Positions 25,937 through 35,617 are shown, counted from the stretch's first letter. The stretch: DNA of 64,000 bases from CAIWHR01 sp963708855 (GCA_963708855.1 CAVPUM010000001.1:1-64000), one strand, 5' to 3'. Notes: generated by a model from the letters alone, not told the origin. A program made the numbers and translations.

Positions 25937-26746
25937 TCAAGCCGCACCCCGGAACATGAACACGGTGAGGACGAAGTCGAGCCCGAGGATCGCGAGCGAG
26001 CTCTCGACGACCGTGCGCGTCGTCGCCGTCGACACGCCTTCGGCGGTCGGCTTGGCGTCGTAGCCCTCGAACACCGCGATCATGCTGACCGCAATGCCGA
26101 AAACGATGCTCTTGATGACGCCGTTGACAATGTCGAAGCGAAAGTCCACGCCGGCCTGCATGTTGCCCCAGAACGCGCCGGGATCGATGCCGATGAGCTT
26201 CACGCCCACCAGGTAGGCGCCGAAGACGCCGAGCGTGGAGAACAGCGCGGCGAGCAGCGGCATCGAGATGACGCCGCCCCAGAACCGCGGCGCGACCACG
26301 CGCGCGAGCGGGTCGACGGCCATCATTTCCATCGCCGACAGCTGCTCGGTCGCCTTCATCAGCCCGATTTCCGCGGTGATCGCGCTGCCGGCGCGGCTCG
26401 CGAACAGCAGGCCGGCGACCACGGGCCCCAGCTCGCGGACGAGCGACAGCGCGACGAGCACGCCGAGCGACTCGGCGGCGCCGTAGCGCTGCAGCACGTC
26501 GTAGCCCTGCAGCGCCAGCACCATCCCGACAAAGAGCCCCGAGACGAGGATGATGACGAGCGAGAGCACGCCGGCGAAGTAGATCTCGCGCAGCGTCAGC
26601 GACAGGCGCGCGAAGGCGGCCGGCGTCTCGAGCACGACCGCGAGGCTGAACCGCGCCGCGTATCCCAGCCAGCCGATGGCAGCGACCGTCCCGCCGCCCA
26701 GCCGCCGCAGCGTATCCGCGATTCCGGCGACGACGGCGTTAAGCAC
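25937..26746 (-). CDS. mlaE: MlaE permease
   Basis: Permease of the phospholipid ABC transporter, about 269 residues, five to six helices. A GTG at 26746 starts it, overlapping the restored mlaF end by eight bases. Signature segments are LVRELGPVVAGLLFASRAGSA, TEIGLMKATEQLSAMEMM and PRFWGGVISMPLL. As sequenced the frame is joined to out-of-frame mlaF sequence upstream, because mlaF contains two insertions. Confidence 0.93.
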   Translation of the reverse strand: MLNAVVAGIADTLRRLGGGTVAAIGWLGYAARFSLAVVLETPAAFARLSLTLREIYFAGVLSLVIILVSGLFVGMVLALQGYDVLQRYGAAESLGVLVALSLVRELGPVVAGLLFASRAGSAITAEIGLMKATEQLSAMEMMAVDPLARVVAPRFWGGVISMPLLAALFSTLGVFGAYLVGVKLIGIDPGAFWGNMQAGVDFRFDIVNGVIKSIVFGIAVSMIAVFEGYDAKPTAEGVSTATTRTVVESSLAILGLDFVLTVFMFRGAA

Positions 26747-27616
26747 GGGCAAACAGCTCGGAACGGTAGGGCGGCGCGGGGTAATGGAACGGCACGGGGC
26801 CATCCGGCTCGTCCGTCGACGAACTGGCGGACGAACGCGTCGCCCGACGCCCGAACGTCGACCGGCGTGCCCTCGGCGATGATCTTTCCTTCCGACACGA
26901 AATACAGGTAATCGACGATCTTCAGCGACTCGTAGACGTCGTGCGTCACGACCAGCGACGTGATGCCGAGCGCCTCGCTCATGCGCCGGATCAGCTGTCC
27001 GACGACGCCGAGCGAAATCGGATCGAGCCCGGCGAACGGCTCGTCGTAGAGCACGAGCATCGGGTCGAGCGCGATGGCGCGGGCGAGCGCGACGCGACGC
27101 GCCATTCCTCCGGAGAGCTCGGCGGGCATCAGTCGCGCCGCCCCGCGCAGACCGACCGCGTGCAGCTTCATCAGCACCAGGTCGCGGATGAGCTCCTCCG
27201 GAAGATTCGTATGCTCGCGCAGCGTGAAGGCTATGTTCTCGTACACCGACATGTCGGTGAACAAGCGCACCGAACTGGAACAGCATCCCGAGCTTGCGGC
27301 GCATCGTGTACAGCGCATCGCGGTCGAGGTCGGGCACCGATTCCCCATCGACCAGCACCCGGCCCGACTGAGGTCGCAACTGCCCGCCGATGAGACGCAG
27401 GATCGTGGTCTTGCCGCAGCCGGAGCCGCCCATGATCGCGACCACCCCGCCGCGCGGAATCTGCATCGAGATCCCGGTCAGCACCGGCCGCCGATCGTAT
27501 CCGAACGTCACGTCGGCGAGCTCGACGGCATACTCCGGTCGCGCGGATGCCAGCGCGGACACCGGCGCGGAAGGATCGGACATCGGATTGGTAACCGGTC
27601 TTGAGGAAACGGTCAT
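26739..27616 (-). CDS. mlaF: MlaF ATPase, frameshifted as sequenced
   Basis: ATPase of the Mla transporter. Walker A GGSGCGKTT lies in the first frame. After LFQFGAL an extra base near 27263 moves the frame to FTDMSVYENIAFTLREHT, LSGGMARRVALARA and LVLYDEPFAGLDP. A second extra base near 26812 is needed for the C-terminal DGPVPFHYPAPPYRSELF and the stop at 26739. Start candidates are 27637, 27616 and 27583; 27616 has the best upstream purines. All catalytic motifs are present, so function is likely. Confidence 0.87.
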
Positions 27617-27693
27617 TGTAGCCCGCCGTTTTGGCACTCACAATGCGCGCCGCCCAGGGGGCAGCCCGGCAGTGTCCATGGCGCAATCGCGGT

Positions 27694-29658
27694 TTATCCG
27701 TCGAGGAGGCGCTGCTCGGCGAGCGCCAGATTCTCCGGGCGCCCGAGCAGTACGACCACGTCGCCGGGCTCGAAGACCCAGTCCGGGCCCGGGCGCTGCG
27801 AGCGCGCGCCCTTGCGCCGTACGCCCGTGACTTCGACCAGGCCGTCGAGGCGCAGCATGGACAGTTCCTTGCCCACCGAGCGAGCGCGATCGGGCAGGTG
27901 AATCGAATGCAGCCTTGGCTGCAGGTTCTCCGCCGCGTCGGCGACGTCGGACGCGCCGTGATAGAACCCGCGGAAGAGGCCGTAGCGCTCCTCGCGCATC
28001 GTGCGGATGCGCGCCAGCACCCGGTTCAGCGGCACGCCGAGCAACAGCAGCGAATGCGTCGCCAGCATCAGGCTTCCCTCCAGCACTTCGGGCACGACTT
28101 CGGCAGCGCCGGCGTCGAGCAGCCGGTCGAGCTCGCTGTCGTCGAGCGTGCGCACGACCACCTGCAGCTCCGGGCGCGCCGCGTGCACGTGATGCAGGAT
28201 CTTCAGCGCGGCCGCCGTGTCGGCGAACGTGATCACCACGGCGCGCGCCTTCGCGAGCCCGGCGGCGAACAGCGTCTCCTTGCGGCCCGCGTCGCCGTAG
28301 ACGACCGACGAGCCGTCGCCCGCCGCCTCGCGCACGCGCTCGGGATCGGCATCGAGGGCGATGAACGGAATCTCCTCGGCCTCGAGCAGGCGCGCAAGGT
28401 TCTGGCCGCTGCGCCCGTAGCCGCAGATGATCACGTGGTTCTGGCGCGCCATCGTCGTCGCCGCGATCCTGGTGATCTGCGCCGCGCGCGCGAGCCAGTC
28501 GTTCGCCGTGAACCGGCGCACGATCGGCTCGGCGAAATGAATGAGCAACGGCGCCGACAGCATCGACAGCACCATCGCGGCGAGCACGACCTGCGCGACC
28601 GGTCCCGGCACGAGATCCCGCTGGACCGAGAGCGCCAGCAGCACCAGCGCGAACTCGCCCGCCTGCGCGAGGTAGAAGCCGTTGCGCAGCGCCGTGCCCA
28701 TCGACGCCCCGAAAAACCGGGACAGGGCCACGATGAGCCCCAGCTTCGCGCCGACGGGCACGACGAGCAGCACCACCACCCACCCGATGTTGCGCGCGAC
28801 GACCGCGAGATCGAGCGCCATGCCGACCGTGACGAAGAAGAGGCCGAGCAGCACGTCGCGAAACGGCTTGATGTCCTCCTCGACCTGGTAGCGGTACTCG
28901 GTCTCGGCGATCAGCATGCCGGCGAGGAAGGCGCCCAGCGCGAGCGACAGGCCGGCAAGCTCCGTGAGCGCCGCGAGCCCCAGCGTGATCAGCAGCAGGT
29001 TCAGCATGAAGAGCTCGGAGCTCCGCTGCCGCGCGACCAGGTGGAACCACGCGCGCATGGGCTTCTGCCCGGCGAAGAGGATGAGCGCGAGCGCGATTGC
29101 CGCCTTGACCCCCGCGGCCGCCAGCGCGAGCGCGAGCTCGCCGCCGCCCATGGACAGCGACGGGAGGACGATCAGGAACGCGACGACGGCCAGATCCTGG
29201 AACAGCAGGATGGCCATCACGTCGCGCCCGTGCGGCGTCGCGAGCTCCATGCGCTCCGCGAGCATCTTCGACACGATCGCCGTCGAGCTCATCGCGAGCG
29301 CGCCGCCCAGCGCGAAGCCCGCCTGCCAGCCAAAGCCCAGCGCCTGCAGCACGGCCACGCCCCCGAGCGTCGTGATCGCGACCTGCGCGAGCCCCAGTCC
29401 GAACACCGCGCGCCGCATGGCCTTCAGTTGCGGCAGGCTGAACTCGAGGCCGATCGAGAACATCAGGAACACGATGCCGAATTCGGCGAGATCGTGGACA
29501 TCCGCGGTGTCGGGCACCCAGGCGAGCGCATGCGGACCGACGGCCATCCCGACCAGCAGGTATCCCAGGATCGGCGGCAGCCGGACGAGCCGGCAGAGGA
29601 CGACGACGACGACGGCGGCGGCGAGCAGGACGAGAATCAGTTGCAGCGTCTGCGGCAT
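27694..29658 (-). CDS. CPA2-family cation:proton antiporter, Kef/YbaL type
   Basis: Monovalent-cation/proton antiporter of 654 residues. Residues about 5-380 form the 12-13 helix Na/H-exchanger domain with the VGPHALAWV, ALAMSSTAIVSKML and GLFFVTVGM segments. A TrkA-N/RCK domain follows from about 395 with nucleotide loop VIICGYGRSGQNLA, then a TrkA-C domain (RPGPDWVFEPGDVVVLLG) at the end. The RCK part suggests gating by nucleotide or ligand. It is divergent from kdsD. Confidence 0.94.
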   Translation of the reverse strand: MPQTLQLILVLLAAAVVVVVLCRLVRLPPILGYLLVGMAVGPHALAWVPDTADVHDLAEFGIVFLMFSIGLEFSLPQLKAMRRAVFGLGLAQVAITTLGGVAVLQALGFGWQAGFALGGALAMSSTAIVSKMLAERMELATPHGRDVMAILLFQDLAVVAFLIVLPSLSMGGGELALALAAAGVKAAIALALILFAGQKPMRAWFHLVARQRSSELFMLNLLLITLGLAALTELAGLSLALGAFLAGMLIAETEYRYQVEEDIKPFRDVLLGLFFVTVGMALDLAVVARNIGWVVVLLVVPVGAKLGLIVALSRFFGASMGTALRNGFYLAQAGEFALVLLALSVQRDLVPGPVAQVVLAAMVLSMLSAPLLIHFAEPIVRRFTANDWLARAAQITRIAATTMARQNHVIICGYGRSGQNLARLLEAEEIPFIALDADPERVREAAGDGSSVVYGDAGRKETLFAAGLAKARAVVITFADTAAALKILHHVHAARPELQVVVRTLDDSELDRLLDAGAAEVVPEVLEGSLMLATHSLLLLGVPLNRVLARIRTMREERYGLFRGFYHGASDVADAAENLQPRLHSIHLPDRARSVGKELSMLRLDGLVEVTGVRRKGARSQRPGPDWVFEPGDVVVLLGRPENLALAEQRLLDG

Positions 29659-29730
29659 CGGGCAGGTGCGACGGCGGCCGGCGCGGCGAGCCCCGGCGGG
29701 ATGATCGAATGTAGCATGGCCCCGCTCGGT

Positions 29731-29736
29731 TATACT
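29731..29736 (+). promoter_or_regulatory. Possible -10 element for kdsD-kdsC-lpt
   Basis: TATACT in the divergent gap, about 80 bases before the kdsD ATG. The -35 region is weak (AATGTA at 17 bases). Confidence 0.35.
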
Positions 29737-29816
29737 TCATCGATGAGCATGCCGGGCCGTCCCAGGTGCGAATGGTCCCGCTGGGCGGGTCGGCGCGTAG
29801 CGTCGCGAGTGCGATC

Positions 29817-30839
29817 ATGAACGTCACCGCCGCCGCTGCCGCAGCAGCGCCGGGCCGCGCCGGGGTCGATCCGGCGCAGGTGCTGGCACTCGCTCGCCAC
29901 GTCCTCGCGACCGAAGCCGATGCAATCGCCGGACTCGCCGCACGGCTCGGTGATGACTTTGTCGCCGCCGTCGTCCTGATCCTCCATTGCCGGGGCCGCG
30001 TGGTTGTGTCCGGCATCGGCAAGTCCGGCCACATCGCGCGCAAGCTCGCCGCGACGCTGGCCTCGACGGGTACCCCCGCTTTCTTCGTGCACCCCGCAGA
30101 AGCCTCGCATGGGGACCTCGGCATGATCACGCCGGACGATGTCGTGGTGATGCTGTCGAATTCCGGCGAGACCGACGAACTCGTGCTGCTGACGCCGCAC
30201 CTCAAGCGACAGGGCGCGAAGATCGTCGCGCTGACCGGCAACGAGCAGTCGTCACTCGCGCAGGCCGCCGATGTGCATCTCGATGCGGCGGTCGACGCCG
30301 AAGCCTGCCCGCTGGGACTCGCGCCCACGGCCAGCACGACCGCCACCCTGGCGCTGGGCGACGCGCTCGCGCTCGCGCTGCTCGACGCGCGCGGCTTCTC
30401 CGTCGAAGACTTCGCGCGCTCGCACCCCGGCGGCCCGCTCGGGCGCCGTCTGCTCACCCGCGTGCGCGACGTGATGGTGAGCGGCAGCGCGCTGCCCATC
30501 GTCGCCGTCGACGCGACGCTCGGCGAGGCCGTCGTCGCGATGAGCAGCAAGGGCATGGGCATGACGGCGGTGGTCGACGCCGGCGGGCGCATCGCCGGCA
30601 TCTTCACCGATGGCGACCTGCGCCGCTGCCTCGACCGCGTGCGCGACATAGGCGCCATGGGCGTGCGTGCGGTCATGACATCCACGCCGCGAACCATCGG
30701 TCCCGATCGGCTCGCGATCGATTGCGTGGACCTGATGGAGGCCGTGCCCAAGGTGACGGTGCTGCTGGTCGCCGACGACGACCGCAGGCTCGTCGGCGCG
30801 CTGCACCTGCACGACCTCTTCCGAGCGCGGGTGGTGTGA
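29817..30839 (+). CDS. kdsD: Arabinose-5-phosphate isomerase
   Basis: Converts ribulose-5-phosphate to arabinose-5-phosphate, the first step to Kdo of LPS; 340 residues. SIS domain with VVVSGIGKSGHIARK and MLSNSGETDE, then two CBS repeats (about residues 215-340) ending TDGDLRRCL and LLVADDDRRLVGALHLHDL. The upstream in-frame ATG at 29766 would add 17 atypical residues; the ATG at 29817 fits the family. TGATG overlap with kdsC. Confidence 0.96.
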   Translation: MNVTAAAAAAAPGRAGVDPAQVLALARHVLATEADAIAGLAARLGDDFVAAVVLILHCRGRVVVSGIGKSGHIARKLAATLASTGTPAFFVHPAEASHGDLGMITPDDVVVMLSNSGETDELVLLTPHLKRQGAKIVALTGNEQSSLAQAADVHLDAAVDAEACPLGLAPTASTTATLALGDALALALLDARGFSVEDFARSHPGGPLGRRLLTRVRDVMVSGSALPIVAVDATLGEAVVAMSSKGMGMTAVVDAGGRIAGIFTDGDLRRCLDRVRDIGAMGVRAVMTSTPRTIGPDRLAIDCVDLMEAVPKVTVLLVADDDRRLVGALHLHDLFRARVV

Positions 30840-31372
30840 TGAGCGCCGAAATCGACGTGATCGCGCGCGCGCGCGGAATTCGACTCCTGACCTGCGATGT
30901 CGACGGTGTGCTGACCGACGGCAGCATCTTTGTCGACGACGACGGCCGCGAGCTCAAGGCGTTCAGCGCGCTGGATGGCGTCGGAATGAAGATGCTGATG
31001 CACGCGGGCATCACGGTCGCGTTGATCACCGGCAGCGCCGCGCCGGCGGTGATGCATCGCGCGCGGTCGCTGGGGGTGGCCCGCGTCGTCCAGGGCGCGC
31101 AGGACAAGCTGGAGCCGTGGGAGGCTTTGCGCCGTGAACTCGCGCTGGAGCCGGCGGCCTGCGCCCATATCGGCGACGACCTTCCAGACGTCCCCGTTTT
31201 CGTGCGCTGCGGATTCGCCGTCACCGTGCCCCACGCGACGGCTTCCGTGCGCGCGCGCGCCCATTTCGTGACCGGCCGCGACGGGGGCAAGGGCGCCGTG
31301 CGCGAAGTCTGCGAGATGATCCTCGCCGCGCAGGGCACACTCGAAGGGCAGCATGCGGCCTTTGGCGCATGA
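30839..31372 (+). CDS. kdsC: Kdo-8-phosphate phosphatase
   Basis: HAD phosphatase of 177 residues, small C1-less type that works as a tetramer. The nucleophile pair is in LTCDVDGVLTDG (residues about 17-28), motif II is LITGSAAP, and motif III is IGDDLPDVPVF. It follows kdsD with the ATG overlapping its stop. A long family A repeat begins one base after its stop. Confidence 0.96.
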   Translation: MSAEIDVIARARGIRLLTCDVDGVLTDGSIFVDDDGRELKAFSALDGVGMKMLMHAGITVALITGSAAPAVMHRARSLGVARVVQGAQDKLEPWEALRRELALEPAACAHIGDDLPDVPVFVRCGFAVTVPHATASVRARAHFVTGRDGGKGAVREVCEMILAAQGTLEGQHAAFGA

Positions 31373-31576
31373 GATGAACTACCCCCACGCTCACTGTGTG
31401 CGGCATAGCCGCATCCCGCTGCGCGGGACCAGCCTTCGGCTGTCCTGCGGCCTTCGGCCTGGTGTTCGCTGCCCCCCGCGGGGGCGCAAAGCGCCCTTCG
31501 GGCGGCCGGGCGGGCGCTCGAACTACCCCCGACGCTCACTGCGTTCGCTGCTCCCGCGCGCGGGGGTACTGAGCCT
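31373..31576 (+). repeat. Family A linker repeat, kdsC-lptC gap (long unit plus truncated short unit)
   Basis: The first unit starts TGA-G-ATGAAC after kdsC and is the long form: an extra 66 bases (31398-31463) interrupt it in frame. The insert holds four short perfect hairpins (GCGGC/GCCGC, CCCGC/GCGGG, CAGCC/GGCTG, GGCC/GGCC). The second unit, from about 31528, lacks the terminal stem-loop. The ORF (peptide start MNYPHAHCVR) remains open for 93 codons to 31655, overlapping the start of lptC in another frame. Confidence 0.85.
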
Positions 31577-32198
31577 ATGGCAGCCCAGCGCGCGCGCATC
31601 GACCGGCTCGTCGCCTGGTCGCCGGCAATCCTGCTCGGCGGCCTGGCTGCGCTGACGTACTGGCTGGATGCACAGATACAGGCACCCACCAGCCGGGACG
31701 ACGGATCGGCGCGGCACGACCCCGACCTCTACATCGAGCGATTCAGCGCGGTCAGCTTCGATGCGGAGGGCCGCGTGCGGCAAATGCTCGCGGCGGCAGG
31801 CGCCCGGCATTATCCGGACGACGACAGCGTCGAGCTCGCGGCGCCATCCTTCGAAATGACCGATCCCGGCAAGGCCCGCCTGGCGGTCACGCGCCGACGC
31901 CGGCACGGTCTCGGGCGACCGGGAGACCGTCACGCTCCGGGGCAACGTGCGCGCCACCCGCGACGCGGTCGCGGCCACCTCGCGCGACCGCGCTCCGACG
32001 GGGTCGGTCACCTTCACCACCGACCTGCTGCAGGTCAACCCGAAGCTGGGACGCGCGGAAACCGACCGGCCCGTGACGATCGAGGAGCCGCGTGGAATAA
32101 TCCACGGCGTCGGCATGATCTTCGACAATGACGCGCGCACGTTCAAGCTCAAGTCGGCCGTGCGCGGAACCCTGCAACCCAACGCCCCGCCGAAGTGA
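31577..32198 (+). CDS. lptC: LPS export protein LptC, frameshifted as sequenced
   Basis: Inner-membrane anchored bridge component that hands LPS from LptBFG to LptA; about 206 residues. One N-terminal helix (residues about 14-30), then the OstA-like beta domain. After PGKARLAVT an extra base near 31891 shifts the frame. The restored frame gives NVRATRDAVAATSRDRAP and GVGMIFDNDARTFKLKS and ends at 32198, overlapping the lptA GTG. Essential in most Gram-negatives, so error is likelier than loss. Confidence 0.9.
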
Positions 32199-32863
32199 TC
32201 TTCCCTTCCCGCCACCGCTTTGCTCCACGCCGCGCCGCGCGCGCCACGGTGTGGGTCGCCCTCGTCACGGCGCTCGCCGCCGCGCCTTCGGCATGGGCGG
32301 AGAAAGCGGATCGGGACAAGCCGATCAACTTCGCGGGCGACACCGGCGATGCCGACCTGCAGGCGCGCGGCGGCACGCTCGCCGGCAACGTGATCATCAC
32401 CCAGGGCACGCTGTCGATCCGCGCCGACCGCATCGTGTTCAAGCAGAACGCCGACAACTCGCTTTCGGCGACGGCCCATGGCAACCCGGTCGCCGTCCGG
32501 CAGAAGCGCGACGGCGTGGACGAGTACTACGAGGGCTACGCGCAGCGCATCGAGTACGACGGCGCAAAGGAGCTGGTCGAGCTGTTCGATCGCGCGCTGC
32601 TGAAGCGTGGCCAGGACGAGATCCGGAGCAACTACGTCTCGTACAACACCGGGACCGAGGTGTTCAAGGCGGAAGGGCGCGCCAGCACCACGGTGGACCC
32701 GGCGGGGCCTGGCGCGCGCGTGCGGGGCATGTTCCAACCCAGATCCGACACGTCGGCACCGGACAAAGCCAAGGACGGGGCGAAGGGCGCGGCGCCTGCG
32801 GCGACCGGGCCGCCGGTGACGCTGAAGCCGGCCGGCGACCTCGCCCCGCCGACCGCCAAGTGA
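32195..32863 (+). CDS. lptA: LPS periplasmic bridge protein LptA
   Basis: Periplasmic OstA-domain protein of 222 residues that polymerises into the LPS bridge. GTG start at 32195 overlaps the lptC stop (GTGA). Signal peptide up to about residue 35 (AAAPSAWAEKAD). The beta-jellyroll shows GGTLAGNVIITQGTLSIRAD and YNTGTEVFKAEG, and the tail is Lys/Pro/Ala-rich. The next gene starts at a GTG overlapping this stop. Confidence 0.96.
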   Translation: MIFPSRHRFAPRRAARATVWVALVTALAAAPSAWAEKADRDKPINFAGDTGDADLQARGGTLAGNVIITQGTLSIRADRIVFKQNADNSLSATAHGNPVAVRQKRDGVDEYYEGYAQRIEYDGAKELVELFDRALLKRGQDEIRSNYVSYNTGTEVFKAEGRASTTVDPAGPGARVRGMFQPRSDTSAPDKAKDGAKGAAPAATGPPVTLKPAGDLAPPTAK

Positions 32864-33619
32864 GCGCGGACGAAGCGTCCGTCGAGCCGCGCCCGACCAG
32901 CCATCTGTCGGTCAGCAAGCTCGAAAAGCGCTACAAGACGCGCACGGTCGTCCACGACGTCTCGCTCGATGTCGCGAGCGGGGAGGTTGTCGGCCTGCTC
33001 GGCCCGAACGGGGCGGGCAAGACAACGTGTTTCTACATGATCGTCGGGCTGGTCGCGGCGGACGGCGGACGGATCGAGCTCGACGGACGCAACCTGTCGC
33101 GGTTGCCGATCCACATCCGGGCCCGGCTCGGGCTGTCGTACCTGCCGCAGGAGGCGTCGATCTTCCGCAAGCTGACGGTCGCCGAGAACGTCCGTGCCAT
33201 CCTCGAACTGCAGGACCTCGATGCGGATGCGCTCGCCAACCGCCTCGACGCGCTTGCTCGAGGATCTTTCGATCTCCCATCTCGCCAACGCCACGGCGCT
33301 CTCGCTCTCGGGCGGCGAGCGCCGCCGGGTGGAGATCGCCCGCGCGCTCGCGACCCGGCCGCGCTTCATCCTGCTGGACGAGCCGTTCGCGGGCGTCGAC
33401 CCGATCGCGGTTCTCGACATACAGAAGATCATCGGGTTCCTGAAGCAGCGCGGCATAGGCGTGCTCATCACCGACCACAACGTGCGGGAGACGCTCGGCA
33501 TCTGCGACCGGGCCTACATCATCAACGAGGGTCGCGTACTGGCTTCCGGCGCTCCCGGCGAGATTGTTTATAATGACGCGGTCAGGAAGGTCTATCTCGG
33601 AGAGCACTTCCGGCTCTGA
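32860..33619 (+). CDS. lptB: LPS transport ATPase LptB, frameshifted as sequenced
   Basis: Cytoplasmic ATPase driving LPS extraction, about 252 residues. Walker A GPNGAGKTT, then YLPQEASIFRKLTVAENV. After NRLDAL an extra T near 33254 breaks the frame. The restored frame continues EDLSISHLANATALSLSGGE, LLDEPFAGVDPIAVLDIQ and ends GEIVYNDAVRKVYLGEHFRL, the LptB hallmark. GTG start at 32860 overlaps the lptA stop. Confidence 0.92.
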
Positions 33620-33641
33620 GGCAATGCACGTTCCGTAACGC

Positions 33642-35120
33642 ATGAAGCAAACCCTCCAGCTCAAGCTCAGCCAGCACCTCACGCTCACCCCCCAGCTGCA
33701 GCAATCGATTCGACTGCTGCAGCTGTCCACGGTCGAGTTGAACGCCGAGGTCGAGCGCATGCTGCAGGAGAACCCGCTCCTCGAGAAGGCCGAAGGCGAC
33801 GACGAGCCGCCGCCGACCGCGGAGCAGCTCGCCAGCGCCGCGGCTTCGGCAACCGAGGCGGCGCCGACGCACGACGACGATCGTGCCGGCGGCAAGGAGG
33901 CCGGCGACGAATCGCGCGAACGGCCGGAGACGGTCGACCGCACCGACTTCGAGGACTACTCCGGCGGCGACTCGGATTGGGGCGGCGGCGCGTCGTCCGA
34001 TGACGACGACGACGGCTTCTACCCGCAGCAGGTCGCGACCAGTTCGCTGCGCGATCATCTGCTGTCGCAGCTGGCGGTGCTCAATCTGCCGCTGCGCGAC
34101 CGGCGGCTCGTCGGCGCGCTGATCGACGCGCTGGACGACGACGGGTATCTCCACCTCTCGCTCGAGGAAGTGGCGGAGATGTTTCCGGAAGAGCTCGAGA
34201 TCGACCCGGACGAGCTGTCCATCGCGCTCTGCTATCTGCAGAGCTTCGAGCCTGCCGGCATCGGCGCGCGCGATGCCTCCGAATGCCTGGCGTTGCAGCT
34301 GAAGGCGCTGCCGGAGACGACCCGGTTCCGCGCCGAGGCGCTCACGGTCGTCACCGAGCACCTGCCGCTGCTGGCGGCGCGCGATTTCGTCAAGCTGAAG
34401 CGCCTCCTGCACACCGACGACGCCGGGGTGCGCGCGATGCGCGCCCTGGTGATGAGCCTGAGCCCGCGGCCCGGCGCTGCGTTCGCCAAGTCCGAGGCGA
34501 ATTTCGTCATCCCGGACGTCGTCGTCAAGAAAGTGCGCGGCAAGTGGGTGGCCACGCTGAACGAATCCGCGATGCCCAAGCTGCGGCTCAATCGCATCTA
34601 TGCGGACATTCTCACCCGCAACCGCGACTCGTCGAACCAGCAGCTCTCCGCCCAGCTGCAGGAAGCCAAGTGGCTGATCCGCAACGTCCAGCAGCGGTTC
34701 GAGACCATTCTGCGCGTGGCGCAGGCCATCGTCGAGCGGCAGCGCCGCTTTTTCGAGCACGGGGACGTCGCGATGCGGCCGATGGTCCTGCGCGAGATCG
34801 CCACCATGCTGAACCTGCACGAATCGACGATTTCGCGCGTGACGACGCAGAAATACATGCTCACGACGCGCGGCACCTACGAGCTCAAGTATTTCTTCGG
34901 CAGTCATGTGGCGACGGACACGGGCGGCGCGGCCTCGGCGACCGCGATCCGGGCGCTCATCAAGCAGCTGATCGCCGCCGAAGACCTGAAGTCGCCTTTC
35001 ACAGACAGCCGGATCGCGGAACTGCTCGGCGAGCAGGGGATCATCGTGGCTCGGCGCACCGTCGCCAAGTACCGGGAGGCGCTGCAGATACCTCCCGTCA
35101 ACCTGCGCAAGGCGCCCTGA
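33642..35120 (+). CDS. rpoN: RNA polymerase sigma-54 factor
   Basis: Sigma-54 of 492 residues. The N-terminal Gln/Leu-rich activator-contact region is MKQTLQLKLSQHLTLTPQLQ. An acidic spacer (about residues 50-125) is followed by the core-binding region and the helix-turn-helix around NLHESTISRVT. The RpoN box ARRTVAKYRE near the end reads the -24 element. The classical cluster lptAB-rpoN-hpf-ptsN-hprK-rapZ is complete. Confidence 0.98.
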   Translation: MKQTLQLKLSQHLTLTPQLQQSIRLLQLSTVELNAEVERMLQENPLLEKAEGDDEPPPTAEQLASAAASATEAAPTHDDDRAGGKEAGDESRERPETVDRTDFEDYSGGDSDWGGGASSDDDDDGFYPQQVATSSLRDHLLSQLAVLNLPLRDRRLVGALIDALDDDGYLHLSLEEVAEMFPEELEIDPDELSIALCYLQSFEPAGIGARDASECLALQLKALPETTRFRAEALTVVTEHLPLLAARDFVKLKRLLHTDDAGVRAMRALVMSLSPRPGAAFAKSEANFVIPDVVVKKVRGKWVATLNESAMPKLRLNRIYADILTRNRDSSNQQLSAQLQEAKWLIRNVQQRFETILRVAQAIVERQRRFFEHGDVAMRPMVLREIATMLNLHESTISRVTTQKYMLTTRGTYELKYFFGSHVATDTGGAASATAIRALIKQLIAAEDLKSPFTDSRIAELLGEQGIIVARRTVAKYREALQIPPVNLRKAP

Positions 35121-35154
35121 CGGCACGCCTTGGCGCGCATCGTGGAGATGCTTG

Positions 35155-35541
35155 ATGAACCTTAACCTCACCGGTCACCGACTGGATATCACGCCCGCGA
35201 TCCGCGACTACGTCATGGCCAAGCTCGATCGCGTGACGCGCCATTTCGACGATGTCATCGACGTCAACGTCGTGATGTCGGTGGACAAGCTGCGACACAA
35301 GGTCGAAGTGAACCTGCACGCGCGCGGCAAGGACATCCATGTCGAGGCGGTCGAGGCGGACATGTACGCAGCGATCGACGCACTGGCCGACAAGCTCGAC
35401 CGGCAGGTGCTGAAGCACAAGGAGAAGCGCGAGCTGCACCGGCACGAGGCTGCCGCGATCAAGCGCGACGCAGCGGTCGCCGAGCCTTCTCCCGCCCCGG
35501 TCCCCGGCGCCCGCGGCGCGCCCGGAACAACGCCGGACTAG
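35155..35541 (+). CDS. hpf: Ribosome hibernation promoting factor, short form
   Basis: Ribosome-associated factor of 128 residues that dimerises or protects ribosomes in stationary phase. Sigma-54 modulation fold: MNLNLTGHRLDITPAIRDYV then KVEVNLHARGKDIHVEA. The C-terminal dimerisation domain of long HPF is absent; instead there is a Lys/His-rich helix and a Pro/Ala tail. The ATG at 35155, with GGAG seven bases before, is preferred over the TTG at 35152. Confidence 0.95.
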   Translation: MNLNLTGHRLDITPAIRDYVMAKLDRVTRHFDDVIDVNVVMSVDKLRHKVEVNLHARGKDIHVEAVEADMYAAIDALADKLDRQVLKHKEKRELHRHEAAAIKRDAAVAEPSPAPVPGARGAPGTTPD

Positions 35542-35617
35542 GACTTCCCGGTCCTCCGGCGAGCGTTTCCAGCCCCCGACGATCGTCGCCGCCCGCGTCA
35601 CTCTCCTCCAGCTGCCG

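Noticed and set aside
27638..31354. A 1238-codon minus-strand frame across the Kef, kdsD and kdsC region
   Set aside because: It lies antisense or out of frame to three well-defined genes and has the Arg/Pro/Ala composition of high-GC shadow frames.
33569..33574. TATAAT inside the 3' end of lptB as an rpoN promoter
   Set aside because: It encodes the conserved Val-Tyr-Asn-Asp segment of LptB and has no -35 partner, so the match may be forced by the protein sequence.
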